From SIG299 sp964544055 (lineage in GTDB: Bacteria; Bacillota; Clostridia; Lachnospirales; Lachnospiraceae), in contig CAZJAA010000052.1 in assembly GCA_964544055.1 (NCBI GenBank), positions 1 to 11,550 on the forward strand: DNA of 11,550 nucleotides, written 5' to 3'. The position numbers were made by a program, and so were the translations under genes. Positions 1 through 6,283 of the stretch are shown here, in pieces. How positions within the stretch are numbered: position 1 is the stretch's first letter; each line of letters begins with the position of its first letter. The notes beneath the pieces were generated by a model. That model had not been told where the DNA came from. It did not search any database and saw nothing but the letters and a program-made list of their open reading frames with translations.

Positions 1-52
1 GCGCGCCAGATTGTGGCTCTGGAGGCCCAGGGTTCGAATCCCTGTATCCACC
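1..52 (+). tRNA. tRNA-His (GTG), 5' part missing at the window edge
   Basis: Only the 3' two thirds is present. The anticodon stem CCAGA/TCTGG (6-10 with 18-22) encloses the loop TTGTGGC, giving anticodon GTG at 13-15, which reads histidine codons. The T arm CAGGG-TTCGAAT-CCCTG follows (28-44), then the acceptor strand TATCCAC (45-51). The discriminator base is C at 52, as expected for tRNA-His, where it pairs with the extra G at position -1. CCA is not encoded, so it would be added after transcription. The D arm and 5' acceptor strand lie outside the window. Confidence 0.93.
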
Positions 53-56
53 CTGC

Positions 57-82
57 AAAGTGTCACGGCGTGACACTTTTTT
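57..82 (+). terminator. Rho-independent terminator after tRNA-His
   Basis: A perfect 10-bp stem, AAAGTGTCAC (57-66) with GTGACACTTT (70-79), has a three-base loop and runs into six T residues (77-82). It sits five bases after the tRNA-His end. It separates tRNA-His from the next two tRNAs, which would need read-through or a promoter of their own in 83-127; I see no convincing promoter there. Confidence 0.85.
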
Positions 83-127
83 CATATAAGAATATGCTGC
101 TGGTTTTTATATGGAGAGCAGGCTTAA

Positions 128-199
128 TGGGCTATCGCCAAGCGGTAAGGCACAGCACTTTGACTGCTGCAGTCGTTGGTTCGAATCCAACTAGCCCAG
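128..199 (+). tRNA. tRNA-Gln (TTG)
   Basis: Full cloverleaf. The acceptor stem TGGGCTA (128-134) pairs with TAGCCCA (192-198), with discriminator G at 199. The anticodon stem CAGCA/TGCTG (153-157 with 165-169) encloses the loop CTTTGAC, anticodon TTG at 160-162, so the tRNA carries glutamine. The T arm is GTTGG-TTCGAAT-CCAAC. The U-A first acceptor pair is typical of bacterial tRNA-Gln. CCA is not encoded. Confidence 0.96.
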
Positions 200-214
200 T
201 TGGAACAATAATAT

Positions 215-287
215 GGGTTACTAGCTCAGGCGGTAGAGCACTTGACTTTTAATCAAGGTGTCGCGGGTTCGAGTCCCGCGTGACTCA
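215..287 (+). tRNA. tRNA-Lys (TTT)
   Basis: Full cloverleaf. The acceptor GGGTTAC (215-221) pairs with GTGACTC (280-286) through two G-U pairs, with discriminator A at 287. The anticodon stem CTTGA/TCAAG (241-245 with 253-257) encloses CTTTTAA, anticodon TTT at 248-250, so the tRNA carries lysine. The T arm is GCGGG-TTCGAGT-CCCGC. CCA is not encoded. It follows tRNA-Gln by 15 bases, so the two are probably one transcript. Confidence 0.96.
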
Positions 288-298
288 TTTTGAGCAAG

Positions 299-349
299 AA
301 AAACAGCGAAGCTTCCGGGTTTTGGTGGTTTCGCTGTTTTTCTTTTTTG
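299..349 (+). terminator. Rho-independent terminator ending the tRNA cluster
   Basis: A 12-bp stem, AAAAACAGCGAA (299-310) with TTCGCTGTTTTT (330-341), with a 19-base loop, is followed by further T-rich sequence to 349. It lies 12 bases after tRNA-Lys and would end the Gln-Lys transcript. Confidence 0.82.
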
Positions 350-359
350 TTCTGTTTTT

Positions 360-549
360 TTACTGCTGTTCCGGCAACGGTTCCTCTTCTAAATGGGGTG
401 GAATTTCGTTAAACTGTTCTCGATGGACAATGCCAAGTGTTTCCAAATCCCGGAGAGTTCATGACCGCCGGACTGATTCCATCCGGAGTGGCTGCAAAAA
501 AAGATCCGGTGATTGCTCTGCACACGGAGTAAATCAGGTAATTAATAAT
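360..549 (-). pseudogene. Decayed C-terminal fragment of an HxlR-type winged-helix regulator
   Basis: No intact gene lies here. Read on the reverse strand, two adjacent frames join into a recognisable tail. The upstream piece (about 549-456) reads FFAATPDGISPAVMNS and the downstream piece (458-360) reads LRDLETLGIVHREQFNEIPP, then about ten residues and a TAA at 362-360. This fits the HxlR (HTH_HxlR) recognition-helix and wing pattern, in which a 'GIS..vL...LreLe..Giv.R..y.e.PP.veY.Lte.G' segment is typical. A one-base frameshift separates the pieces, and the N-terminal half is missing or unreadable. HxlR proteins are small DNA-binding regulators, usually divergent from their target. The forward strand is also open at 413-532 (39 codons) but matches nothing I know. 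The family call is by eye. Confidence 0.5.
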
Positions 550-571
550 TTATATTTCAAAATATGGACTT

Positions 572-625
572 CCCTTTGATTTTGTGTTATTCTTTATAAT
601 AAGAATGCAATAGAAAATCAAAGGG
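572..625. repeat. Nested inverted repeat upstream of the HIT gene, possible operator
   Basis: The outer arms CCCTTTGATTTT (572-583) and AAAATCAAAGGG (614-625) are perfect 12-bp inverted copies 30 bases apart. Inside, ATTCTT (589-594) and AAGAAT (601-606) form a second inverted repeat flanking TATAAT (595-600), a consensus -10 hexamer. A -35 at proper spacing is not clear (TTGATT at 576-581 is only 13 bases upstream), so the promoter call is weak. No T run follows, which argues against a terminator. The position between the reverse-strand regulator remnant and the forward HIT gene suits an operator. Confidence 0.55.
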
Positions 626-657
626 ATTTTAATTTATAAAAAAGGAAGGAAATTGAC

Positions 658-1077
658 ATGAAGGATTGTAATTGTGGTTATTGTATGCGCGGAGAATTGT
701 TAGACAAATTTGGTATTTTTATTTGTGAATTACAGGTCAGCAGTCTGATTTTATTTAAGGAGCAGAGTAAGCCGGGACGTGTGATTGTAGCTTATAAAGA
801 CCATGTGAGTGAAATTGTGGATATTTCTGAGGAAGAACGGAATCTGTTCTTTGCGGATGTTGCCCATGTGGCAAAGGCACTGCACGCTGCGTTTCATCCG
901 GATAAAGTAAATTACGGTGCTTACGGAGATACCGGTTGCCATCTGCATATGCATCTGGTGCCAAAGTATAAGGATGGCGACGAATGGGGCGGCATTTTCC
1001 AGATGAATCCGGGAAAGGTTTATTTAAGTGATGCAGAGTATGCAGAAATGATTGAAAAAATCAAAGCAAATCTGTAA
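658..1077 (+). CDS. HIT family protein (histidine-triad nucleotide-binding hydrolase)
   Basis: The 139-residue protein carries the histidine-triad signature HLHMHLVP (His95, His97, His99), whose middle His-x-His forms the nucleotide-binding and catalytic site in the family. HIT proteins hydrolyse or transfer nucleoside monophosphates from substrates such as dinucleoside polyphosphates or AMP-amino compounds; the exact substrate cannot be read from sequence. The usual N-terminal half is present ('GRVIVAYKDHV', where family members commonly have a 'LVIPKRHV' type strand). The N-terminus has three close cysteines (Cys4, Cys6, Cys9), a possible metal site. The ATG has a strong ribosome site, AAGGAAGGA, about 7 bases upstream. 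The protein is cytoplasmic, with no signal or membrane segment. It is first of a forward run and lies 14 bases before the next gene. Confidence 0.9.
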   Translation: MKDCNCGYCMRGELLDKFGIFICELQVSSLILFKEQSKPGRVIVAYKDHVSEIVDISEEERNLFFADVAHVAKALHAAFHPDKVNYGAYGDTGCHLHMHLVPKYKDGDEWGGIFQMNPGKVYLSDAEYAEMIEKIKANL

Positions 1078-1091
1078 TATGGCGAAACAAA

Positions 1092-2432
1092 ATGAGAAAG
1101 AAAAATGGATTGGAGGAGAAATCCTCCGGCGAGGTGAAAACCAGTAAAAAGAAAAAGCATTCACCCACAGACATTCGTTGGGAGCGTCTGGACAATACGG
1201 CACATCTGTTTCCGGCAATTGCAGGGGAAAACATGAGCAATGTTTACCGTATTAGTGTGACGCTGTCCGAGCCGGTAGAGCCGGAGCTGTTACAACAGGC
1301 AGTTAATATGGTGCTGCCAAAATTTGACGGATTTAATCTGCGTTTGCGCAAGGGTGTGTTCTGGTATTATTTTGAAGAAAACGGCAAGCCTGCACCAAAG
1401 GTTATGGAGGAAACCAATTTTCCGTGCCGTTATATTCACGCCAACCAGAATAACAGCTATTTATTTCAGCTGACTTACTATAAATACCGTATTAATTTAG
1501 AAGTGTTTCATGTGCTGACCGACGGTATGGGTGCCATCAATTTCCTGCGAGAACTGACGTATCAGTATTTACGCCTGCGTCACCCGGAGCTGGCTGCACA
1601 GGTTTCTGATTCGCTGAATTCCCACACTTCCATGAACCGTGAGGACAGTTTTTTGAAAAACTACCGGCAGGCGGCCAAGAATGGATATCAGAAGAAAAAA
1701 GCGTATTTGATAAAAGGGGAAAAGCTGCGTCAGGGAGAATTTGGCGTTATGCATGGCTATATGAACATTTTGCAGTTGAAAACAGTCTGCAGGCAGTATG
1801 GAGTCAGCATTAATGAATATCTGGTTGCGGTCTTTACCTGGAGTGTGTATCAGGAATGCTTAAAGGGAATGCCGTCAAGGCTGCCGATCCGGGTGGCTGT
1901 TCCGGTGAATTTACGCCCTTATTTTGATTCGATTACGACGAAAAATTTCTTTGCCATGGTGTCTGCGGAGTTTCATCCGACAGAACAGCATTATACGTTC
2001 GAACAGGTGCTTACGGCAGTTTGCGACAGCCTGCGTGTTCAGCAGAACAAGGAACATCTGGAAAAGCTGTTTTCTTATAATGTGTCCAATCAGAAACTTT
2101 GGATTGCCAGGGCAGTTCCGCTTTCGGTGAAAAATCTTGCCATGAAGCATGTGTATACGACAGCGGCACTGGCAAATACGTCAACGGTAACAAATATCGG
2201 AACCATTCCGATAGAAGAGCCGTATCGTCCGTATATTGAGATGTTTCACGCTTTTCTTGCGATGTCCAAGGGACAAAATATTAAGGGCACAGTGTGTTCT
2301 TACAGAGATACGCTTGTATTTTCGTTCAGCTATGTATTAAAGGACGTTTCCATTCAGCGTGCTTTTTTTCGCAAGCTTGCAGCGGATGGAATTGCCGTGG
2401 AACTGGAGAGCAATGGAGTAAATTATGAGTAG
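1092..2432 (+). CDS. Condensation / alcohol acetyltransferase-like acyltransferase
   Basis: The 446-residue protein has the acyltransferase motif HVLTDG (His140, Asp144, Gly145) followed by a helix (MGAINFLRELTYQYLR). This is the HxxxDG active site of the condensation-domain / alcohol acetyltransferase / chloramphenicol acetyltransferase fold, where the His activates the acceptor. The early segment with WERLDNTAHLFPAI (from residue 30) resembles the N-terminus of related Clostridia proteins. A basic stretch (residues 16-22) precedes it; there is no signal peptide. The substrate is unknown; an acyl or acetyl transfer to a lipid or alcohol is the family expectation. The ribosome site before the ATG is weak (GGCGAAAC), but no later start would keep the conserved N-terminus, so this start was kept. 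The gene overlaps the next by 8 bases, implying coupled translation and a shared job. Confidence 0.75.
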   Translation: MRKKNGLEEKSSGEVKTSKKKKHSPTDIRWERLDNTAHLFPAIAGENMSNVYRISVTLSEPVEPELLQQAVNMVLPKFDGFNLRLRKGVFWYYFEENGKPAPKVMEETNFPCRYIHANQNNSYLFQLTYYKYRINLEVFHVLTDGMGAINFLRELTYQYLRLRHPELAAQVSDSLNSHTSMNREDSFLKNYRQAAKNGYQKKKAYLIKGEKLRQGEFGVMHGYMNILQLKTVCRQYGVSINEYLVAVFTWSVYQECLKGMPSRLPIRVAVPVNLRPYFDSITTKNFFAMVSAEFHPTEQHYTFEQVLTAVCDSLRVQQNKEHLEKLFSYNVSNQKLWIARAVPLSVKNLAMKHVYTTAALANTSTVTNIGTIPIEEPYRPYIEMFHAFLAMSKGQNIKGTVCSYRDTLVFSFSYVLKDVSIQRAFFRKLAADGIAVELESNGVNYE

Positions 2433-3087
2433 ATGCAGAAAATGTGATGTGGAAATATTGGACGAAGGTGAATTTTGCCCGTTGTGTCATTCTGTGCTGG
2501 AACAGTCTGAGGAACTGGAAAATATGTATCCGGATGCCAGATTAAAAAATCAGAAGCTGAAATTTGCCACCCGGCTGTACCTTTTTTGTGCGCTTGTGCT
2601 GGAAACAGGACTTTTGCTGCTTGATTTCAGCGAAGCCAAGCAGGTGCACTGGAGCATTCTGACAGGACTTGGCCTGCTGTATGTTTATACGGTGCTTCGA
2701 TACGCTGTGCTTGGAAAATCCGGGTATCGCGCCAAAACCATTGTACTGCTTCTTCTGGCAATTCTGCTTACGGTGGCAGTAGATTTTACAACCGGTTACC
2801 GCGGCTGGTCAGTGGACTATGTGGTATCGGGTGGAATCCTTTTAATGGATGCGGTAATTATTCTCCTGATGATTATAAATCGCCGCAACTGGCAGAGCTA
2901 TATGATGTGGCAGCTTGGAACAATACTGCTTGGGGTGATTCCGCTCATACTGTATTTTGCTGGTATTGAAAAAAACAGTTATATGGCATTTCTGCCATTG
3001 GCAGTGTCTGTATTTTTGTTCCTTGGCACGTTGATTATTGGCGGAAGAAGAGCCGGACAGGAGCTGTACCGCAGATTTCATTTGTAA
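2425..3087 (+). CDS. Zinc-ribbon six-helix membrane protein (DUF6320-like)
   Basis: The 220-residue protein starts with a zinc-ribbon knuckle pair: Cys4-x2-Cys7 and Cys18-x2-Cys21 (CRKC and CPLC). Six hydrophobic helices follow at about residues 49-67, 77-96, 104-122, 132-152, 159-180 and 186-207. The ribbon would lie in the cytoplasm. The architecture and the pairing with an acetyltransferase-like gene match what I recall as DUF6320 proteins of Lachnospiraceae, whose function is not established. The ATG lies inside the last codons of the preceding gene (ATGAGTAG overlap), so it is probably translated by coupling. A role as membrane partner of the upstream acyltransferase is an inference from this overlap alone. 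Confidence 0.8.
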   Translation: MSRCRKCDVEILDEGEFCPLCHSVLEQSEELENMYPDARLKNQKLKFATRLYLFCALVLETGLLLLDFSEAKQVHWSILTGLGLLYVYTVLRYAVLGKSGYRAKTIVLLLLAILLTVAVDFTTGYRGWSVDYVVSGGILLMDAVIILLMIINRRNWQSYMMWQLGTILLGVIPLILYFAGIEKNSYMAFLPLAVSVFLFLGTLIIGGRRAGQELYRRFHL

Positions 3088-3126
3088 AAGCCGGTATGTT
3101 GTAAAATAAAAAAGAAAGGAAAAACC

Positions 3127-3915
3127 ATGTCAGCATATACAAAAGAACAATTAGTGCAACAACTGCGGGAGATGGGAATCTGCTCGGAGGATAATCTGCT
3201 TGTCCATTCGTCCATGAAGTCGCTGGGCGAAATAGAGGGAGGCGCAGATACGGTGCTGGATGCGTTGCAGGAAGCAGTGAAAGAAGGAATGCTGCTTTTG
3301 CCGACTCACACATGGAGACAGATGGGGGAAGAACATTCCCTGTTTGATCCGGAAACAGAGCCTTGCTGTGTGGGTATCCTGCCGGAGCTGTTCCGAAAAC
3401 GTCCGGGTGTAGTTCGCTCGCTTCATCCAACCCATAGCATGGCAGTATATGGAGCAGGTGCCGGGGAGTACATCAAAGGAGAAGAAAATTGTACCACACC
3501 CTGCCCACCGGAGGGCTGCTGGGGACGGTTGCGTGATATTCATGCAAAAATCCTGCTGCTGGGAGTAACACATACAAGAAACACTTATATCCACAGCATT
3601 GAAGAATCGTTTAAAATTCCGGAACGCTTTACGGAAACGCCGGTCGTTTTTCGGATAAAGCTGCCGGATGGACAAATAAAACCAGTGTCCATGTATCGTC
3701 ATTACAACAAAAAAGATCCGCACATTTCGGAGCATTATGACAGCATGAAAGAAGGTTACGAAGCAACCGATGCAGCAAAAACCGTGCGTCTGGGCGATGC
3801 TGAATGCATTTTATGTGATGCAGCAAGGCTGTATGAGGTAACAGGACGCATCCTAAAAAAAGAACCAAATTGCTTTATTGACCGGGAGGTTATTCCAAAA
3901 GAATGGTATCTTTAG
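3127..3915 (+). CDS. AAC(3)-family N-acetyltransferase
   Basis: The 262-residue length is usual for the antibiotic (aminoglycoside) 3-N-acetyltransferase family. Motifs in order are LLVHSSMKSLG (24-34), LLPTHTW (57-63), VVRSLHPTHSMAV (95-107), CWGRL (131-135) and LLLGVTHTRNTYIHSIEE (143-160), which hold the conserved Arg, His and Glu positions of the acetyl-CoA and acceptor pocket. Family members transfer acetyl from acetyl-CoA to the 3-amino group of aminoglycosides, but many chromosomal homologues, such as the YokD type, have no proven resistance role. Nothing here shows which applies, and I would not call it a resistance gene. The protein is cytoplasmic. AGAAAGGA precedes the ATG; the gap after the membrane-protein gene is 39 bases, without a terminator. 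Confidence 0.87.
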   Translation: MSAYTKEQLVQQLREMGICSEDNLLVHSSMKSLGEIEGGADTVLDALQEAVKEGMLLLPTHTWRQMGEEHSLFDPETEPCCVGILPELFRKRPGVVRSLHPTHSMAVYGAGAGEYIKGEENCTTPCPPEGCWGRLRDIHAKILLLGVTHTRNTYIHSIEESFKIPERFTETPVVFRIKLPDGQIKPVSMYRHYNKKDPHISEHYDSMKEGYEATDAAKTVRLGDAECILCDAARLYEVTGRILKKEPNCFIDREVIPKEWYL

Positions 3916-3993
3916 GAAGAAGCATTTCCAGAATAAATAAAAAAGGAAGAAAGCTCCGGACAAAAGTAAAAACAAAGAAAGAAGGAAAATAAA

Positions 3994-4851
3994 ATGAAAT
4001 CAGTAGGAATTATTGCAGATACGACCTGCGATTTATCGGAGGAATTAAAAACGAGATATCACATTAAGACGTTCCCATTGCACATTCATCTGGGTGAAAA
4101 GGAGTATGCTGACGGTGTTGACATTTTGCCGGATGATATTTATCGCTGGTCAGACGAAAACAAGGCAACACCGAAAACCTCTGCAATATCACCGGCAGAA
4201 GCAGATGATATTTTAAAGAAAGCTTTGACAGAGGCAGAAAGTGTCATCTGTTTTTGTATTTCCGACCAGATGTCTTCGACCGGAAATGTGCTTCGCATGG
4301 CAGTACAGGAACATAAACTGGAAGACAAAGTGTTTGTGATTGATTCCAAAAACCTTTCTACAGGAATTGGTTTGCAGATTATCGAAGCGGCAATACTGGC
4401 AGAACAGGGAATGGCAGCAGCAGACATTGTCAGTAGAATAGAAAAAATCCAGCCAAGAGTCCGGGCAAGCTTTGTTGTGGACACATTGACATATCTTTAT
4501 CGAGGCGGACGCTGCAGTGGGCTTGCCGCACTGGCAGGAAGTGCATTGAAGTTGCATCCGTTGATTTCAGTGATTGATGGAAAGATGCAGCCGGGGAAAA
4601 AATACCGCGGAAAAATCGAACGTGTCATTTTAGAGTATGTAAAGGACATGGAGGCAGAACTGAAAAAAGCAGAGTCTGACCGTGTGTTTATTACGCACTC
4701 TGGATGTAAAGCGGAGGTAATTGAAGCAGTAAAGCAGGAGTTGGAGTCCTACGGATATTTTAAAGAAATTCTGATAACCAGAGCCGGTAGTGTAATTACA
4801 AGCCATTGTGGTCCGGGAACTTTGGGAGTTTTGTTTATTTCTGGCGAATAA
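3994..4851 (+). CDS. DegV family (FakB-like) fatty-acid-binding protein
   Basis: The 285-residue protein shows the DegV order of motifs: ADTTCDL (8-14), KTSAISPAEA (61-70), SSTGNVLRMA (94-103), DSKNLSTGIG (117-126), LTYLYRGGRCSG (165-176) and HCGPGTLGV (271-279). In FakB proteins the Thr/Ser of the second and third motifs and a C-terminal His hold the fatty-acid carboxylate so that FakA kinase can phosphorylate it for entry into phospholipid synthesis. No FakA gene is in the window; DegV genes are often scattered copies. The ribosome site AAAGAAGGA lies about 8 bases before the ATG. The 78-base gap upstream is purine-rich and shows no clear promoter or terminator, so the gene may share the upstream transcript. 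Confidence 0.92.
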   Translation: MKSVGIIADTTCDLSEELKTRYHIKTFPLHIHLGEKEYADGVDILPDDIYRWSDENKATPKTSAISPAEADDILKKALTEAESVICFCISDQMSSTGNVLRMAVQEHKLEDKVFVIDSKNLSTGIGLQIIEAAILAEQGMAAADIVSRIEKIQPRVRASFVVDTLTYLYRGGRCSGLAALAGSALKLHPLISVIDGKMQPGKKYRGKIERVILEYVKDMEAELKKAESDRVFITHSGCKAEVIEAVKQELESYGYFKEILITRAGSVITSHCGPGTLGVLFISGE

Positions 4852-4876
4852 TGCGAAAATTTTTTGAAAAAGTTTC

Positions 4877-4905
4877 TTGTCGTATGGTCATGGACGTGCT
4901 ATACT
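4877..4905 (+). promoter_or_regulatory. Sigma-A-type promoter for the HD-GYP gene
   Basis: TTGTCG (4877-4882) and TATACT (4900-4905) are separated by exactly 17 bases. A second TATAAT starts at 4906 but would leave a 23-base spacer. Transcription would begin near 4912, giving a short leader of about 26 bases to the GTG at 4938. The site also shows that this gene does not depend on read-through from the DegV gene. Confidence 0.75.
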
Positions 4906-4937
4906 TATAATATAACTTGAAAAATTGGGTGGAAATA

Positions 4938-6125
4938 GTGAAAAATTTGCATATCAAGAAAAAGTACATATGGGTAATGGCTGGTTTTCTGTTTTCCATT
5001 TTCTGCTTTATCATGCTGGCGGTTCAGATATGGACAGACCGCAATCAGGCGGTTTTCATAAAAATTGGTCTGGGAGAAGAAAATCTTTCGGAAGTCAATG
5101 TCCAGGTAGAGGTTACAAAATCCTGGGCAGACGTGGATGCAGACGGAACTCCGTGTTATGGAGGTCAGTATGACTGCTATGTGGAAAATAATATGAAAGA
5201 TGTCCTGATAGATTGGGAGCTTAAAATTATTCTTCCTTCTGAGTCGCGAATTGACAGTTTTTGGAATGGTGAGATTACCTTACAGGATAATGTTATTCTT
5301 TTTACACCGGACAAAAGTCTTGATGTGGCTCAGATCAATCCGGGAGCAAAAGAAAATTTTGGCTTTATTCTGTATTCTGATGAGGTTCTGAACCTGAAAG
5401 AATTCGAGATTGTCGGTCATAGATATGCGGAAGTTTCTTCCTATCCGCTTTTTTATGTGGGAGTACTGGCAGCAATCGTGTTTGCTATTGTCCTTGCATG
5501 GCAGATTACGTTTGATATCCGTACGAGACAGATGGAACAACGCCGGATAAATGATGAAAAAATCATTGTTGAAACCATGCACACGCTTTCCAATTTTATT
5601 GATGCGAAGGATGAATATACTCGCGGACATTCTATCCGTGTTTCCGCATATGCAGTAAAAATAGCAAGAAGAATGCATTTGCCGGAGGATGAAATCAGAC
5701 ATTTAAGCTACATCGCCCTGATGCATGACTGTGGAAAAATGGGTATTCCGGACATTATCTTAAATAAACCGGGCAGACTGACAGAAGAAGAACGCCGCAT
5801 TATTGAACAACATACGGTTCTTGGAGGCAAGATTCTTGAACATATGACAGCAATTCCAGGGGTACAGGATGGTGCACTCTACCACCATGAACGTTATGAC
5901 GGAAAAGGCTATCCGGAAGGATTGAGCAGTACAGATATTCCGTTGTATGCGCGCATTATTGGTGTAGCAGACTCCTTTGATGCCATGAACAGTGACCGTT
6001 GTTACCGAAAACGTCTTCCTATGGAAGTCATAAAAAAGGAACTTCAGGAAAATTCCGGAAAGCAGTTTGATCCGGAAATAGTAAAGCATATGATACGCAT
6101 TATTGATGAAAAAGATTTTTCATAA
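4938..6125 (+). CDS. Membrane HD-GYP phosphodiesterase with an extracellular CBM2-like domain
   Basis: The 395-residue protein has a basic N-terminus and helix (about 10-30), an extracellular domain (about 31-168), a second helix (about 171-192) and a cytoplasmic HD-GYP domain (about 215-392). The catalytic set is intact: MHDCGK (His263-Asp264) and HHERYDGKGYP (316-326). HD-GYP enzymes hydrolyse cyclic di-GMP. The outside domain reads SWADVDADG, then DWELKIILP, SFWNGEI, INPG and FGF, the order and spacing of a family 2 carbohydrate-binding module (compare 'GWTLTFSFPSG..V..AW....IPAG....FGF' in a cellulase module). Two of its surface tryptophans are kept. GTG at 4938 was chosen because GGGTGGA lies just upstream; an in-frame TTG at 4917 would sit about 5 bases from the predicted RNA start and has no ribosome site. 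Confidence 0.85.
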   Translation: MKNLHIKKKYIWVMAGFLFSIFCFIMLAVQIWTDRNQAVFIKIGLGEENLSEVNVQVEVTKSWADVDADGTPCYGGQYDCYVENNMKDVLIDWELKIILPSESRIDSFWNGEITLQDNVILFTPDKSLDVAQINPGAKENFGFILYSDEVLNLKEFEIVGHRYAEVSSYPLFYVGVLAAIVFAIVLAWQITFDIRTRQMEQRRINDEKIIVETMHTLSNFIDAKDEYTRGHSIRVSAYAVKIARRMHLPEDEIRHLSYIALMHDCGKMGIPDIILNKPGRLTEEERRIIEQHTVLGGKILEHMTAIPGVQDGALYHHERYDGKGYPEGLSSTDIPLYARIIGVADSFDAMNSDRCYRKRLPMEVIKKELQENSGKQFDPEIVKHMIRIIDEKDFS

Positions 6126-6130
6126 AAAAG

Positions 6131-6167
6131 AACGGCTCTGCAGGAGAAAATGCAGAACCGTTTTTTT
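6131..6167 (+). terminator. Rho-independent terminator after the HD-GYP gene
   Basis: AACGGCTCTGCA (6131-6142) and TGCAGAACCGTT (6151-6162) form a 12-base stem with one mismatch and an 8-base loop, followed by T residues to 6167. It begins 6 bases after the stop codon and isolates the phosphodiesterase gene from the sigma operon. An A run precedes the stem, so it may also work on the other strand. Confidence 0.9.
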
Positions 6168-6192
6168 ATCCCCAAAAAATAAAATTTTTTTT

Positions 6193-6211
6193 CCTCCGCA
6201 CATAGCGGGGG
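6193..6211 (+). other. Short GC-rich hairpin upstream of the sigma-factor operon
   Basis: CCTCCGC (6193-6199) pairs with GCGGGGG (6205-6211) through seven pairs, one G-U, with the five-base loop ACATA. No T run follows on either strand, so it is not an ordinary terminator. It lies in the 158-base gap between the HD-GYP stop and the sigma-factor start, where the operon promoter should be. I could not pick a convincing -35/-10 pair; TATTTT (6213-6218) with TTTCCT (6190-6195) at 17 bases is weak. Confidence 0.4.
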
Positions 6212-6241
6212 ATATTTTCGTTATACCAATGGAAAGAAATT

Positions 6242-6253
6242 TTCACCGGTGAA
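6242..6253. promoter_or_regulatory. Perfect 12-bp palindrome before the sigma-factor gene
   Basis: TTCACCGGTGAA is a perfect palindrome inside otherwise AT-rich sequence, 30 bases before the sigma-factor start. Its place suits an operator for a dimeric regulator, or a hairpin covering the start of the messenger. No regulator that would bind it can be named. Confidence 0.45.
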
Positions 6254-6283
6254 TTTTTTATTCCAGAAGAAGGGAGAATGTTC

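Noticed and set aside
280..579. Forward open frame of 99 codons after tRNA-Lys
   Set aside because: It starts inside the tRNA, runs through the terminator, has no ribosome site and its translation is low-complexity; the reverse-strand regulator remnant explains the area better.
3151..3735. Reverse open frame of 194 codons opposite the AAC(3)-like gene
   Set aside because: It is a mirror of the well-supported forward gene, with no ribosome site and an unlikely composition rich in Cys and His.
3127..3915. An acquired aminoglycoside-resistance gene
   Set aside because: The family call is sound, but there are no mobile elements or composition shift nearby, and many chromosomal members of the family have no known resistance role.
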